Shown one piece after another: positions 1-8,192 of a stretch of 64,000 bases of DNA. The position numbers and the translations under genes are program-made. Every line of letters starts with the position of its first letter. The stretch's first letter is position 1. Under the pieces are notes generated by a model, which was not told where the DNA came from, did not search any database, and saw nothing but the letters and a program-made list of their open reading frames with translations. Source of the DNA: Pontiella desulfatans. GTDB taxonomy: Bacteria; Verrucomicrobiota; Kiritimatiellia; Kiritimatiellales; Pontiellaceae. The stretch lies in contig NZ_CAAHFG010000001.1 of the NCBI RefSeq assembly GCF_900890425.1, positions 3,596,001 through 3,660,000 of the forward strand, given 5' to 3'.

Positions 1-909
1 ACCGAAGGGTCGGATCGCAAAAGCTTCTTCGCTGTGGCGGAGAGTGATAACGGCGCAGACAACTTCCGTTTTTGGGACAAGCCGGTCGTCATGCCGGAAA
101 CAGACCGACCCGACACGAATGTATATGATATGCGCCTGATCAAGCACGAAGACGGCTGGATCTACGGCCTGTTCTGCACCGAACGAAAAGATCCCTCTGC
201 ACCGGAACACGACACCTCCATCGCTGAAGCGCAGAACGCCATTGCCCGTACCAAAGATCTCGTCAACTGGGAACGCCTCGACGACCTGAAAACCCCGTCG
301 CCCCAGCAGCGAAACTGCGTCCTGCACCCCGAATTTGTGGACGGGAAATATGCCTTCTACACCCGCCCGCAGGACGGCTTTATCGACTGCGGATCCGGCG
401 GCGGAATCGGCTGGGGGCTGGCCGATGATATTGAACACGCCGTGATCCCCGAAGAGACCATCATTGATGAAAAAGTGTATCACACCATCAAAGAGGTCAA
501 GAACGGCGCCGGCTGTGTGCCGATTAAAACCGACGAAGGCTGGCTGCATATCGTCCATGGCGTGCGCGGCTGCGCGGCCGGCCTGCGCTATATCATTTAT
601 GCCTTTATGACCGAGCTGGAACGCCCTTGGGTTCCCAAATATACACCGGGCGGAGCCCTGATTGTACCGGAGGGAGAAGAGCGCGTCGGCGATGTATCCA
701 ACGTGGTCTTCACCAACGGCGCGGTCGTGCGCGGCGACGAGGTCTTCATCTACTATGCGTCCAGCGACACCCGCTGTCACGTGGCCACCAGCACCCTTGC
801 CCAGTTGGTCGACTACTGCAAAAACGCACCCGTCGACCCCCTCCGCAGTGCTGCCTGCGTGCAGCAACGCATGGAACTAATTGATCGCAATCTTAAACTC
901 ATGAAGTAA
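1..909 (+). CDS. GH130-like glycoside phosphorylase/hydrolase, 5' end cut by window edge
   Basis: The reading frame is open from base 1, so the true start lies outside the window; a GTG at 34 is only an internal candidate. The visible 302 residues look like a five-bladed beta-propeller of the GH130 type (beta-mannoside phosphorylases and relatives). The segment [20 protein letters not shown] matches the conserved GH130 phosphate/substrate-site region (typically GAGxxPIKTxxGWLxIYHG). No signal peptide can be judged because the N-terminus is missing. In this family the enzymes act on beta-mannosides in the cytoplasm or periplasm; the substrate here is unknown. It precedes a sulfatase on the same strand, separated by a GC-rich hairpin, and so may belong to the same degradative locus. 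Confidence 0.75.
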   Translation, partial: TEGSDRKSFFAVAESDNGADNFRFWDKPVVMPETDRPDTNVYDMRLIKHEDGWIYGLFCTERKDPSAPEHDTSIAEAQNAIARTKDLVNWERLDDLKTPSPQQRNCVLHPEFVDGKYAFYTRPQDGFIDCGSGGGIGWGLADDIEHAVIPEETIIDEKVYHTIKEVKNGAGCVPIKTDEGWLHIVHGVRGCAAGLRYIIYAFMTELERPWVPKYTPGGALIVPEGEERVGDVSNVVFTNGAVVRGDEVFIYYASSDTRCHVATSTLAQLVDYCKNAPVDPLRSAACVQQRMELIDRNLKLMK

Positions 910-917
910 ACTGGAAA

Positions 918-945
918 GCCCGGTCGCCGGTGCAGGCGGCCGGGC
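918..945 (+). terminator. GC-rich hairpin after GH130-like gene
   Basis: GCCCGGTCGCC and GGCGGCCGGGC form an 11-bp stem (one G-T pair) around the loop GGTGCA, 8 bp after the stop codon. There is no T tract after it, so it may be a weak terminator or an mRNA-stabilising hairpin. Confidence 0.4.
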
Positions 946-987
946 CATTCGCATCAGATGTTGATAACACAAAGAAGGATCATCGAA

Positions 988-2529
988 ATGAAATCTAAAA
1001 CCACCACTCTTTTCGCCGCGCTCTTCTGTTTCACGATGGCTGCTGCCAGTGGCCGGGCCGCAGAACAACCCAACATCCTCTATCTGGTCGTCGACGATCT
1101 GGACCGGGCCGATCTGGGCTGTTACGGCGGAAGCATTCCGACTCCTCATATCGACCAGCTCGCCCGCGAAGGCGTCCGCTTTACCTCCTGCTATGCCACC
1201 TCGGCCGTCTGCACCCCCTCTCGCTACAACCTCCTCACCGGTCAGTATGCCTCCCGCTCGAAATGGTTGCGCGAAAACGAATGTCCCGACACGACGAACG
1301 CGTTCATCCGCTGGAACACCAATCTGGAGCCGGGCGACGAAACGCTGGCTACTTTCCTCAACGACTACCACACCGGGTATGTCGGCAAATGGCATAACGG
1401 CCTGCCGATTCTTCGCCACATCCCGGCCGTCTCCGAACCCCAGGATCCGGAAATGGCAGCTCACTACATCGAAAACCAGAAAACCGCCTGCCGGTTCATT
1501 GAAAAAACAGCCGGATTCGACGAGGCCCGCGCCGTGTACCTGACCAACATCTTCTGGCTTCCGCTTTCACAGCGACTGATGACCCATCATCAGCACTGGC
1601 TGACCCATCAGGCCGTTTCCTATCTCAAAAGCACACCCCCCGCCAAACCGTTCCTGCTCTACATGGCCACGACCCTGCCGCATGTCCCCAGTGCCATGGG
1701 GGCCCTCAACGGTGATCCGCGCGCCTCCCTTCTGGGCTATCGCGATGAACATCTCAACATCCAGCCCTCTTACGCCAACCTCAAAGAACGGGTCGCCCAG
1801 GCCGGACCGTTTCAGGACGAAGAAGCCGAAGGCATCTATGCGGCAACCATCTGGCTGGACGATGCCGTAGGCCGGATCCTTCAGGAACTGGAGGAAAACG
1901 GACAGGCCGACAACACAATCGTTGTGCTGGTCAGCGATCATGAGCGACATGAAAAAATGACCTGTAACATGGGAAAAACCACGCTGATCATCCGGGCTCC
2001 CGGCATTAAGCCGGCCGTTGTAGACACGCTGGTCAGCACAGTCGACATTGTCCCGACCCTCATGGATTTATGCGGAAAAAAAGTTGCCCCCAAACAGTTT
2101 GACGGACGCAGCTTTTCCGCCGCACTGCACGGCAATCCCGCAGAAATACAGGATGCCGTTTATCAGGAAATCACCTACACCCGGGCCGTGACCACAAAAC
2201 AGTGGAAATACATCGCCACCCGCTTCCCGGAAGAGATTCAGGCAAAAATAACGCCGGACAACCGGCGCGACTTTAATCAGGAAGGAACCACCTATTCGGT
2301 CGGGGACAGCAATCTTGCTCGGGTTCGATACAACTCAGACAAAAAATTTCCGGGCTACTACGACGACGATCAGCTCTACAACCTGACTGAGGATCCAAAC
2401 GAACAAACCAATCTGGCCCAGAAACCGGAATACGCCGGAGTCCTTGCCGAAATGAAGAAAAAACTTCGCACCTACAGCCTAGATCTTCCCCATCAGTTTG
2501 CAGAGTTCACAGACTCAGACTTGCAGTAA
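988..2529 (+). CDS. Secreted S1-family sulfatase
   Basis: A type I sulfatase of 513 residues that would hydrolyse sulfate esters outside the cytoplasm. The ATG at 988 is chosen because AAGGA lies 8-13 bp upstream and gives a clean signal peptide (MKSKTTTLFAALFCFTMAAA, cleavage near SGRAA); an in-frame TTG at 958 would add ten charged residues before it. The metal-binding start of the fold is NILYLVVDDLDRADLGCYGG. The formylglycine motif is CTPSR with Cys at about residue 75. The usual second metal motif SDHG reads SDHERHEKMTCNMGK, so the Gly is replaced by Glu, which is unusual. The C-terminal QLYNLTEDPNEQTNLA motif is typical. Substrate unknown. Confidence 0.9.
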   Translation: MKSKTTTLFAALFCFTMAAASGRAAEQPNILYLVVDDLDRADLGCYGGSIPTPHIDQLAREGVRFTSCYATSAVCTPSRYNLLTGQYASRSKWLRENECPDTTNAFIRWNTNLEPGDETLATFLNDYHTGYVGKWHNGLPILRHIPAVSEPQDPEMAAHYIENQKTACRFIEKTAGFDEARAVYLTNIFWLPLSQRLMTHHQHWLTHQAVSYLKSTPPAKPFLLYMATTLPHVPSAMGALNGDPRASLLGYRDEHLNIQPSYANLKERVAQAGPFQDEEAEGIYAATIWLDDAVGRILQELEENGQADNTIVVLVSDHERHEKMTCNMGKTTLIIRAPGIKPAVVDTLVSTVDIVPTLMDLCGKKVAPKQFDGRSFSAALHGNPAEIQDAVYQEITYTRAVTTKQWKYIATRFPEEIQAKITPDNRRDFNQEGTTYSVGDSNLARVRYNSDKKFPGYYDDDQLYNLTEDPNEQTNLAQKPEYAGVLAEMKKKLRTYSLDLPHQFAEFTDSDLQ

Positions 2530-2678
2530 CGGAAGTGGTCGGCCTGATGACAGGCCGAAATACAGGCTCAACATCCCCAACTGGAAAACGCTGCTAACGG
2601 GCGTTGAACCTCAACTTCCCACGGAATCGACACCAGCTTTTTAAATCCAGGGTCCTCCCTCTATAGTGGTGATAACAA

Positions 2679-2852
2679 ATGTCAACACGAGAACTTATTG
2701 GATTCAGGTGCAATGACACCGACAAGTTAATTTACAATCATGCTGATTCTCAGCCAGATACACTGGGGCTGAAGGTCTTGCGGGAACTAGGGGACGTTGA
2801 TAACTGGAACGTGGTATTGGACCGCGTAGAAAGCCTCCTCATGGTGTCATGA
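2679..2852 (+). CDS. Small protein, MSTRELIGF type, probably truncated
   Basis: An ATG frame of 57 residues beginning MSTRELIGFRCNDTDKLIYN and ending TGA. The opening resembles phage- or plasmid-associated proteins that begin M(S/G)TR.LIGF followed by YNH.DS.P..LG. Those are usually considerably longer (from memory), so this is likely an N-terminal piece with the rest lost by frameshift. GTGGTGA sits about 5 bp upstream as a weak ribosome site. It lies in the decayed mobile region next to the tRNA fragments, which fits former cargo of an integrated element. Function unknown. Confidence 0.4.
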   Translation: MSTRELIGFRCNDTDKLIYNHADSQPDTLGLKVLRELGDVDNWNVVLDRVESLLMVS

Positions 2853-2904
2853 ACAGCGATGACTGGGTGAAAATGCCTACATGACTGAGGCAGAAATCAG
2901 AAGA

Positions 2905-2954
2905 TGGTCGGCCTCACCGGATTCGAACCAGCGACCTCTACACTCCCAGTGCAG
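2905..2954 (-). tRNA. tRNA 3'-half fragment, Pro-like
   Basis: On the minus strand the segment contains an anticodon-type stem-loop (CTGCA, loop CTGGGAG, TGTAG), a T-arm with GGTTCGAATCC, and a 3' end GGCCGACCA with encoded CCA. The GCCGACCA end and GGG in the loop suggest tRNA-Pro(GGG). No D-arm or matching 5' acceptor strand (expected CGGCCTC) is found upstream, so this is a 3' fragment, not a functional gene. Integrase attachment sites commonly lie in tRNA 3' ends, so it may be an att relic. Confidence 0.55.
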
Positions 2955-3148
2955 AACTCAAATGACTCCCAGCAACACTTCGTAGGTTCTCCGCAAAAGA
3001 CAGGGCAGACCCTATAGCGACCGCGAAATAAATGATGTATTTCAGATGTACTTCAGGAGGTTTGACAGTTGGATCAGGAGTAGTCCGGAAGTAACTGTTT
3101 GAAACTATGGATTATGCTTATACTCATAGATAACAGCATAAAAGACAA

Positions 3149-3234
3149 TGGTGCCGGAGGACGGACTCGAACCGTCATACCCGAAGGTGCGGGATTTTGA
3201 ATCCCGTGCGTTAGCTTTCACCGTTGCATTCCGC
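3149..3234 (-). tRNA. tRNA-Leu(CAA) 3' fragment
   Basis: On the minus strand there is an anticodon arm CGGGA-TTCAAAA-TCCCG (anticodon CAA), a long variable arm as in class II tRNAs, a T-arm GACGG-TTCGAGT-CCGTC, and an acceptor end CTCCGGCACCA with CCA encoded. D-stem bases GCG/CGC can be traced but the D-loop is abnormally long, and the 5' acceptor strand expected (GCCGGAG) is absent. It is therefore a 3' fragment, probably an attachment-site relic rather than a working tRNA. Confidence 0.65.
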
Positions 3235-3676
3235 GACAGGAAAAAGCGAAACACCCTTCCCGGTAGCACATATTCTTAACCAAAAGAGCGCGGATTATAG
3301 CAGGAGTAAAAGTCGTGGAAACATTATATAGAATGATGGGATGGGTGCATGGGACATACCCGCAAAAAAACGGACCGATTCGGGAATAGGTTGCGGACGA
3401 TCCGGGAAATATCTCAACCCACCGACACCTTCACCAAGGGACTTACATGCATTGGAAGCCAATGGGCAGGATTGCGCGGAATACCTTAACAGTACGCGTA
3501 GCGGCCTGTTCCGTAATTGGATAGCTTACAGTCCCCCTACCCTCATGTCTTGGTTTTCCTGTAGTTTGTGTAGCTACTTGTTGTGCCTGACACCGGTTGA
3601 AGTGTTCAGCCAGTAACCCGTGGCAGTTCGCTGAGTTCTTGGATGTTGCATCCCCTAAAAACGACCTTCAAAATAT

Positions 3677-3689
3677 TGAAGTAAAGGCA
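3677..3689. repeat. Left target-site duplication of IS4-type element
   Basis: TGAAGTAAAGGCA here recurs exactly at 5143-5155 on the far side of the transposase gene, directly outside the terminal inverted repeats. Confidence 0.8.
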
Positions 3690-5142
3690 TTGTCATCCCA
3701 TAGATATTGAAAAAAAAGGCTGGCATGTGCCGTTGAAATCCTCCACTCGGAGGGTATGAAAAAACAACATAAACACAAGCCAGCCGGACATAGGTATACA
3801 ACCTTGAAACAATTGTGCAATCTGATTCCCGGACACATGGTGTCGAGCCTTGCGCAGAAGCATGGCGTGGACATTCAAAGCCGGACGTACACGCCGTGGA
3901 GCCATGTGGTTTCTTTGCTGTACGCCCACTTCTCCCATGCACTCGGACTCAACGATGTGTGCGACGCGCTCCAGATGAACGCGGCGGCGCTCTCTACCAT
4001 CCGCGGCGCGGTTCCTCCGTCGCGTAACAACCTGAGCCACGCGAACAAGATCCGCAACGCGGACATGGCCGAAGAGCTCTACTGGTGCATGATGAAGCAT
4101 CTGATGGATACAGTCCCGGGCTTCGCGAAGGGCAAGGTTCGGCGCGGATACCTCCGGCGCTTCAGCAAGACGATCCATGCGCTGGACTCGACCACGATCC
4201 AGCTCGTCGCCAACTGCATGGACTGGGCGAAGCATCGCCGCCGCAAGGCTGCGGCCAAGTGCCACCTGCGCCTCGACCTGCAAAGCTTCCTGCCCCGGTG
4301 CGCCATCATCGACACGGCGAAGCACCATGACAGCACGATGACCCAAAGCCTGTGCGCCGAGCTCAAACCCGGTGAAATCGCCGTGTTCGACAAGGCCTAC
4401 AACAAGTTCAAGCATCTTTTCGAGCTGACGGTGCGCGGTGTCTGGTGGGTTGGCCGGGCGAAGGACAACATGCAGTACAAGGTGGTGCGCACCCTCGAAA
4501 CCACCGGGCACAAGCGCATCCTGCGCGACGAGGTCATCGAGATGGTGGTCGAAGCATCGAAGAAAGCCTATCCGTGCGAGTTGCGCCGGGTCGTGGCGCT
4601 GGTCGAGATTAACGGCAAGGATGTCGAAATCGCCTTCATCACCAATCACCTGGAGTGGAGCGCGTGGACGGTCGCCGAACTCTACCGTTGCCGCTGGGAC
4701 ATCGAGGTGTTCTTCAAGGAGATCAAGCAGACGCTCCAACTCTCCGACTTCCTGGGCTACAGCGCCAACGCCGTGCGCTGGCAGATCTGGATGGGGCTGC
4801 TGGTCCACCTGCTGATGCGCTGCCTCGCGTTCATGCACGGATGGGAGCACAGCTTCAAGCGGCAGTTCACTGTTGTGCGCGCGGTGCTTTGGCGCCGGTG
4901 GAACCTGCCCGCCTTGCTGGATTCCTATGGGACAGCCAAACCGCCCGGCCGCATACGGGGTGCGCCGGAACAGGCGTATCTGCCGGGGTTTGTCTAAGAG
5001 CTGTGGGACAGCCATATGCACAAAGCGCGGAACCATGGTTAACCTTCAACAAAAAATCGGAATTGACTAAATGAATCGGACATCAGAAACCTTAACAAAA
5101 ACGGGGTTTTACTCTCCGTCAGCACCACCTATGGGATGAATG
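3690..5142 (+). mobile_element. Complete IS4-family insertion sequence
   Basis: An element of about 1.45 kb carrying one transposase gene. The ends share an inverted TCATCCCATAG: 3693-3703 on the left, and its complement CTATGGGATGA at 5129-5139 on the right (exact to within 1 bp). Both sides are flanked by the 13-bp direct repeat TGAAGTAAAGGCA. Long duplications of 10-13 bp are known in IS4/IS231-type elements. Matched ends, an intact target duplication and an undamaged transposase point to a recent insertion into an already decayed region. Confidence 0.8.
3756..4997 (+). CDS. IS4-family DDE transposase
   Basis: An intact 413-residue transposase. The catalytic signature YRCRWDIEVFFKEIK fits the IS4 pattern Y-x2-R-x3-E-x6-K. 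The two upstream Asp residues are plausibly in HALDSTTIQL (about 147) and AVFDKAYNKF (about 213). An N-terminal helical region precedes the RNase H-like core, as in the family. The start MKKQHKHKPAGHRYTTLKQL follows a GGAGGG at 3750-3755 that is too close to be ideal. It would catalyse cut-and-paste movement of the surrounding element. Long frames on the opposite strand are shadows of this gene. Confidence 0.92.
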   Translation: MKKQHKHKPAGHRYTTLKQLCNLIPGHMVSSLAQKHGVDIQSRTYTPWSHVVSLLYAHFSHALGLNDVCDALQMNAAALSTIRGAVPPSRNNLSHANKIRNADMAEELYWCMMKHLMDTVPGFAKGKVRRGYLRRFSKTIHALDSTTIQLVANCMDWAKHRRRKAAAKCHLRLDLQSFLPRCAIIDTAKHHDSTMTQSLCAELKPGEIAVFDKAYNKFKHLFELTVRGVWWVGRAKDNMQYKVVRTLETTGHKRILRDEVIEMVVEASKKAYPCELRRVVALVEINGKDVEIAFITNHLEWSAWTVAELYRCRWDIEVFFKEIKQTLQLSDFLGYSANAVRWQIWMGLLVHLLMRCLAFMHGWEHSFKRQFTVVRAVLWRRWNLPALLDSYGTAKPPGRIRGAPEQAYLPGFV

Positions 5143-5155
5143 TGAAGTAAAGGCA
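5143..5155. repeat. Right target-site duplication of IS4-type element
   Basis: Exact copy of the 13-bp sequence at 3677-3689, immediately outside the right inverted repeat. Confidence 0.8.
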
Positions 5156-5222
5156 AAAATGCTATTGACGATCTAAAGACTCCTCTGATATCCAAGGTAG
5201 TATGGAAAGGAGGTGATAAATA

Positions 5223-5459
5223 ATGGACGAAAAAGACATATTCACAAGAGCAGTCGATGCGTATTTCCAAAAATTTGGGGAACATGCACCTGCCCCGTCA
5301 GACCCTACGACCATCAACGAAGGCGGAAAGGACTATGTAGTGTTGGAAAACACTTACGGACTCCTCGCTGTCTACGAGATCGTGGATGACAACACCCTGA
5401 AATGGTCGGATTATCTTCCGGAAGGATATTCGGAAGATGACGATCAGCGTAATGGTTAG
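5223..5459 (+). CDS. Small acidic hypothetical protein
   Basis: 78 residues, MDEKDIFTRAVDAYFQKFGE onward, ending in a run of acidic residues (EGYSEDDDQRNG). A strong ribosome site, AAAGGAGGTGATAA, lies 6-8 bp before the ATG, which is the main reason to accept it as real. A TTGACG at 5165 could be a -35 element but no good -10 follows at the right distance. The protein is soluble, with alternating helix and strand and no signal peptide. I do not recognise the family. It sits between the IS element and other mobile relics, so cargo of a former integrated element is likely. Confidence 0.6.
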   Translation: MDEKDIFTRAVDAYFQKFGEHAPAPSDPTTINEGGKDYVVLENTYGLLAVYEIVDDNTLKWSDYLPEGYSEDDDQRNG

Positions 5460-6433
5460 TTGCGCTGATTCTTGGAAACAGCCCCTCCTCAAAGCAAAGC
5501 GAAGCAATATCGGAAGGCGCTGTCGGAACGACAGAAATTTGTTATTTCTCCCGCTTGGATCGTAGATGGAACCAAGTCCCAACGAAGTTATGACCGCATA
5601 TAATGCAGGCTTAATTTGGGCATCCCTACGCCATTAATTTGATCAGAGACATTTAGATGTAATGTATAGGGAGTGTTAGGACAATGGGTGCATGTCACGA
5701 CCAGGGCAAAGTGGATGAAGAGGTCCTCGGTTGGGGTTCGAAAAAGAACTCGAAGCACTCAAGGTCGAACAGCAAAAGAACGACAGGACCGCCTAGCGAC
5801 TAACCCTCGCTGATGTAAAGGCTATCCTGCAGGATGACCTTATGTTGTCGCCTTCAAATCCTCGGCGATGGCGGCAGGCGGCCTCCAGGTCTTTGGTGAT
5901 TTCGAGGGCGAGGATATCCGGCAACGAAGTATTCTTTTTTCTAGGCATCCGGTATTTATCCAAAAAATGTGCGAAAAAGAAAAGAATTCAATCATCATAG
6001 ATGCCCATGATGCCCACATGCAACAGCCAAGAAAGAATGCAACCGAAATGCAACGCACAAGCGACTTTTATGGCCATTTCATGCCGCTAATGCATCATTT
6101 ATCATAAAATCATGTAGGCACAAAAAAACCTCCAACCCGTTAAGGATCAGAGGTTAAAGGTGGTGGCGACTCCCAGAATCGCCTCACAAAACCGATTTTA
6201 ACCTGTCACATCACACTTATAGCTAACACGTTACGTTGTTTTTCCGATCACCATAAAACGATCTAACAACACCGAATGTGTATCATGTGTGTGTCCCACT
6301 CGAAAGCCTAAACTGAGACACCAAACGTACAATCAACCGCCTCATAATTATCGATGGTGATATGCCTGGTAAAGTTGGAGCCGCGTATCGAACTCCTGCT
6401 GATTCCTGCCACAGCAGGCGTTGACGGTTGGCA
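5460..6433. other. Gene-poor stretch with relics
   Basis: No convincing complete gene. Bases near 5730-5850 translate as a short helical peptide (ELEALKVEQQKNDRT) broken by a stop, possibly a gene remnant. Near 6150-6185 and 6365-6430 there are tRNA-like pieces (for example TCGCCACC read on the minus strand) too degenerate to name. Confidence 0.4.
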
Positions 6434-7012
6434 TTAAGCTACCTGACTCAGCTGCCGACGTCTCCTTTCCCGCTCTGCCCTCTTCTTATCCTGACCCTCC
6501 ATCCTCTTCCGAAGTCTCAGATCAACTTTATGAGGATTATCCGGAAAACCGTCGCAGTCTTGCAACTCCCCCTTACAGAACCGATCCCAGATTTTTGAAT
6601 ACCAGTAGTCCACCGCCGTAATCGCCAGGTCCAGGTCATACCTTTCCTTCAGCCAGACCTGTATGCTTTCATGTCCTTTACCCCCGCTTATCAGGCCCGC
6701 TGTCAGATGCTCGACTAAATCGACTATCATTTCCTCGGTAAGTGCAGGTTGGCGGGTAGGCCTGTAGTTGTTTTTCTCCAATGCCCAAGTACCACCCTCC
6801 CGCCAGCGCCTTACCCAGTTTGTTACACTCGCCCGGCTACACCCGACTAGCTCTGCGATTTCATCGGTAGTGTACTTTCCTGACAAGGCATAAAGGATGA
6901 CCTGGTACCGACGCTTTGCCTTCCAGTTTTTCTGGAAATGAGCATCGTCGATATGATCAAGAAGGTCTTCACGGGAGTAGGTACTGGAGGTGATTTTAAG
7001 TTTCGGTCTCAT
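6434..7012 (-). CDS. Helix-turn-helix transposase subunit, IS630-like N-terminal part
   Basis: 192 residues. Residues 30-80 form a homeodomain-like HTH: RYQVILYALSGKYTTDEIAE then LVGCSRASVTNWVRRWREGG. This is followed by a second winged-helix region (LTEEMIVDLVEHL, WLKERYDLDLAITAVDYW) and a basic tail (KKRAERERRRRQ). This layout is the DNA-binding half of IS630/Tc1-type transposases, but no DDE domain follows, so it is either the first frame of a split transposase whose partner is lost, or a solo DNA-binding relic. A decayed integrase catalytic domain lies close by on the other strand. Confidence 0.6.
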   Translation of the reverse strand: MRPKLKITSSTYSREDLLDHIDDAHFQKNWKAKRRYQVILYALSGKYTTDEIAELVGCSRASVTNWVRRWREGGTWALEKNNYRPTRQPALTEEMIVDLVEHLTAGLISGGKGHESIQVWLKERYDLDLAITAVDYWYSKIWDRFCKGELQDCDGFPDNPHKVDLRLRKRMEGQDKKRAERERRRRQLSQVA

Positions 7013-7110
7013 AATGATGAATTATAGTAAAACAGCATGCTACGAGCACACAATCTCTACAGAGAAATTCGCCGTTATCGCCTCTTATAGGTCGTTCATT
7101 GCTACTTTAA

Positions 7111-7389
7111 CGTTCGATATATACTCATCAAGTAAACGAATACGCGGAAGCCAGCATAGGTATCGTTAAGAAACAATGCCTTAACCACTTCATCTGCTTC
7201 AGTCTGGATCATCTAAATCACATTAACAAAGAGTGGCTTAATTACTATAACAACCACCGTCCTCATCAGGGAGTAGATATCGGAAACAAGATTCTCCGTC
7301 CTGATTTCCAACCAACCGACAAAGGTGTGATTAAGCGAGAACAACGCCTCGGTGGAGTAATCTCGTATTGCTACCGCGAAGCTGCCTAG
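7111..7389 (+). pseudogene. Decayed rve-type integrase/transposase, C-terminal end
   Basis: A frame without a start encodes NEYAEASIGIVKKQCLNHFI, then DHLNHINKEWLNYYNNHRPH and QG, ending at TAG 7387-7389. This matches the end of DDE integrase-core (rve) transposases, which typically read N.YAER.V.S.K.ECL..F then Y...RPHQGL. The frame hits a stop at 7108 and the catalytic N-terminal part is not found upstream, so this is a relic. Confidence 0.7.
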
Positions 7390-7891
7390 CCCTGCCCTTC
7401 CAACACCACCAGCGCAACACCTCTCGTTCAGATTGAACGGATTTTTCGTCATACCCTGACGGCATAAATCCGGTCATTTTCCATCGTATTGTCACCAGCT
7501 TCAACCAACTCACTCGCTCTGAGCGGATATCTTTTCGAACCAACTCCCAAACTTTGGCCAATGTTTTCTGGCATTATCGCTACGGATTAGTTTTCGGGGG
7601 GTGCAATTCCAGACATCTTTCGCTGGATTTTTTCGTATTCTAATCCGGCTTTAGAGTGGCTCAGAATCCTCCACTTCGATACGTTTACGAATTCTTTGAG
7701 TTTCCGAGGGGCCGGAAACACATCCGACGCCTTAACCGCTTTATCGGATTCAAACGGATATCTTTTCACCCAACTAATTCAACTTCACTCTATATCACCA
7801 GTCATTCTTGACGTGGATTAATTTTCGGCGAGACCACGTATTACCATTGCTGCTGGTTGGCTAGTGATTCAATCTCGGGAGTCATGATCGA
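7390..7891. repeat. Diverged direct repeat in non-coding relic DNA
   Basis: No gene is seen here. Two segments about 233 bp apart share CGGATATCTTTTC (7524 and 7757) followed, at the same 60-bp distance, by GGATTARTTTTCGG (7584 and 7817). The matching spacing shows that they are old copies of one roughly 80-bp unit. Confidence 0.5.
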
Positions 7892-8182
7892 TCAGCTTAC
7901 CGGAGGTTCTTCATAAGCCACGGACAGGCGTCGCTTTACCGAGCGGTATCTGCGGATCCCGATGAGCAGAACGATTCCGCCCATACTGAAAACAGCAATA
8001 CCGAGTGACAGCATTAAAACTTCCTGATGCAGGAATTTAATTAATGTTCCTCCGGCAATGATCAAGGTAATCGAAGTTCGCGCATAGGACAGAAAAGTTC
8101 GTTCATTAGCCAGAACGGTTCGGTCATAGGCCAGATGATCGCGAAGAATCATGTCGTCCGGATGAATTTTTGAATATGGCAT
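7892..8182 (-). CDS. DUF202 (YidH-like) small membrane protein
   Basis: 96 residues. The conserved N-terminal motif DRTVLANERTFLSYARTSIT (about residues 20-39) and two hydrophobic segments (about 40-52 and 57-75) followed by a basic cytosolic stretch (RRYRSVKRRL) identify the DUF202 family of inner-membrane proteins. The biochemical role is not established. It starts 10 bp after the stop of the sulfatase gene 8193-9992 and so is probably the last gene of that transcript; a functional link to sulfatases is not obvious. Confidence 0.8.
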   Translation of the reverse strand: MPYSKIHPDDMILRDHLAYDRTVLANERTFLSYARTSITLIIAGGTLIKFLHQEVLMLSLGIAVFSMGGIVLLIGIRRYRSVKRRLSVAYEEPPVS

Positions 8183-8192
8183 GATCTATCCT

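Larger units (their letters stand above)
2530..3676. other. Gene-poor decayed stretch
   Basis: Apart from the small MSTRELIGF-type frame and two tRNA 3' fragments described separately, I see no convincing gene. A 91-codon frame at 3341-3616 has odd composition, no ribosome site and no recognisable motif. The stretch leads up to the target duplication of the IS4-type element. Confidence 0.5.

Noticed and set aside
3341-3616. 91-codon plus-strand frame
   Set aside because: No ribosome site, unusual composition and no recognisable domain; it lies in decayed DNA.
3693-5036. 447-codon open frame on the minus strand
   Set aside because: Antisense to the IS4 transposase, which has a complete catalytic signature; the minus frame has no recognisable motif.
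5868-6107. 79-codon plus-strand frame considered as an integrase end
   Set aside because: It lacks the HxxR and Tyr motifs of tyrosine recombinases, and no clear family resemblance was seen.
6158-6180. TCGCCACCA-like tRNA end on the minus strand
   Set aside because: Only an acceptor-like end and a short dyad are visible; no T-loop TTCGA or anticodon arm.
6361-6430. tRNA-like sequence next to the HTH transposase gene
   Set aside because: A stem-loop with GTG in the loop and a GGAGTTCGAT T-arm-like piece can be drawn, but the anticodon loop is one base short and the T-stem does not pair properly. Too degenerate to call.
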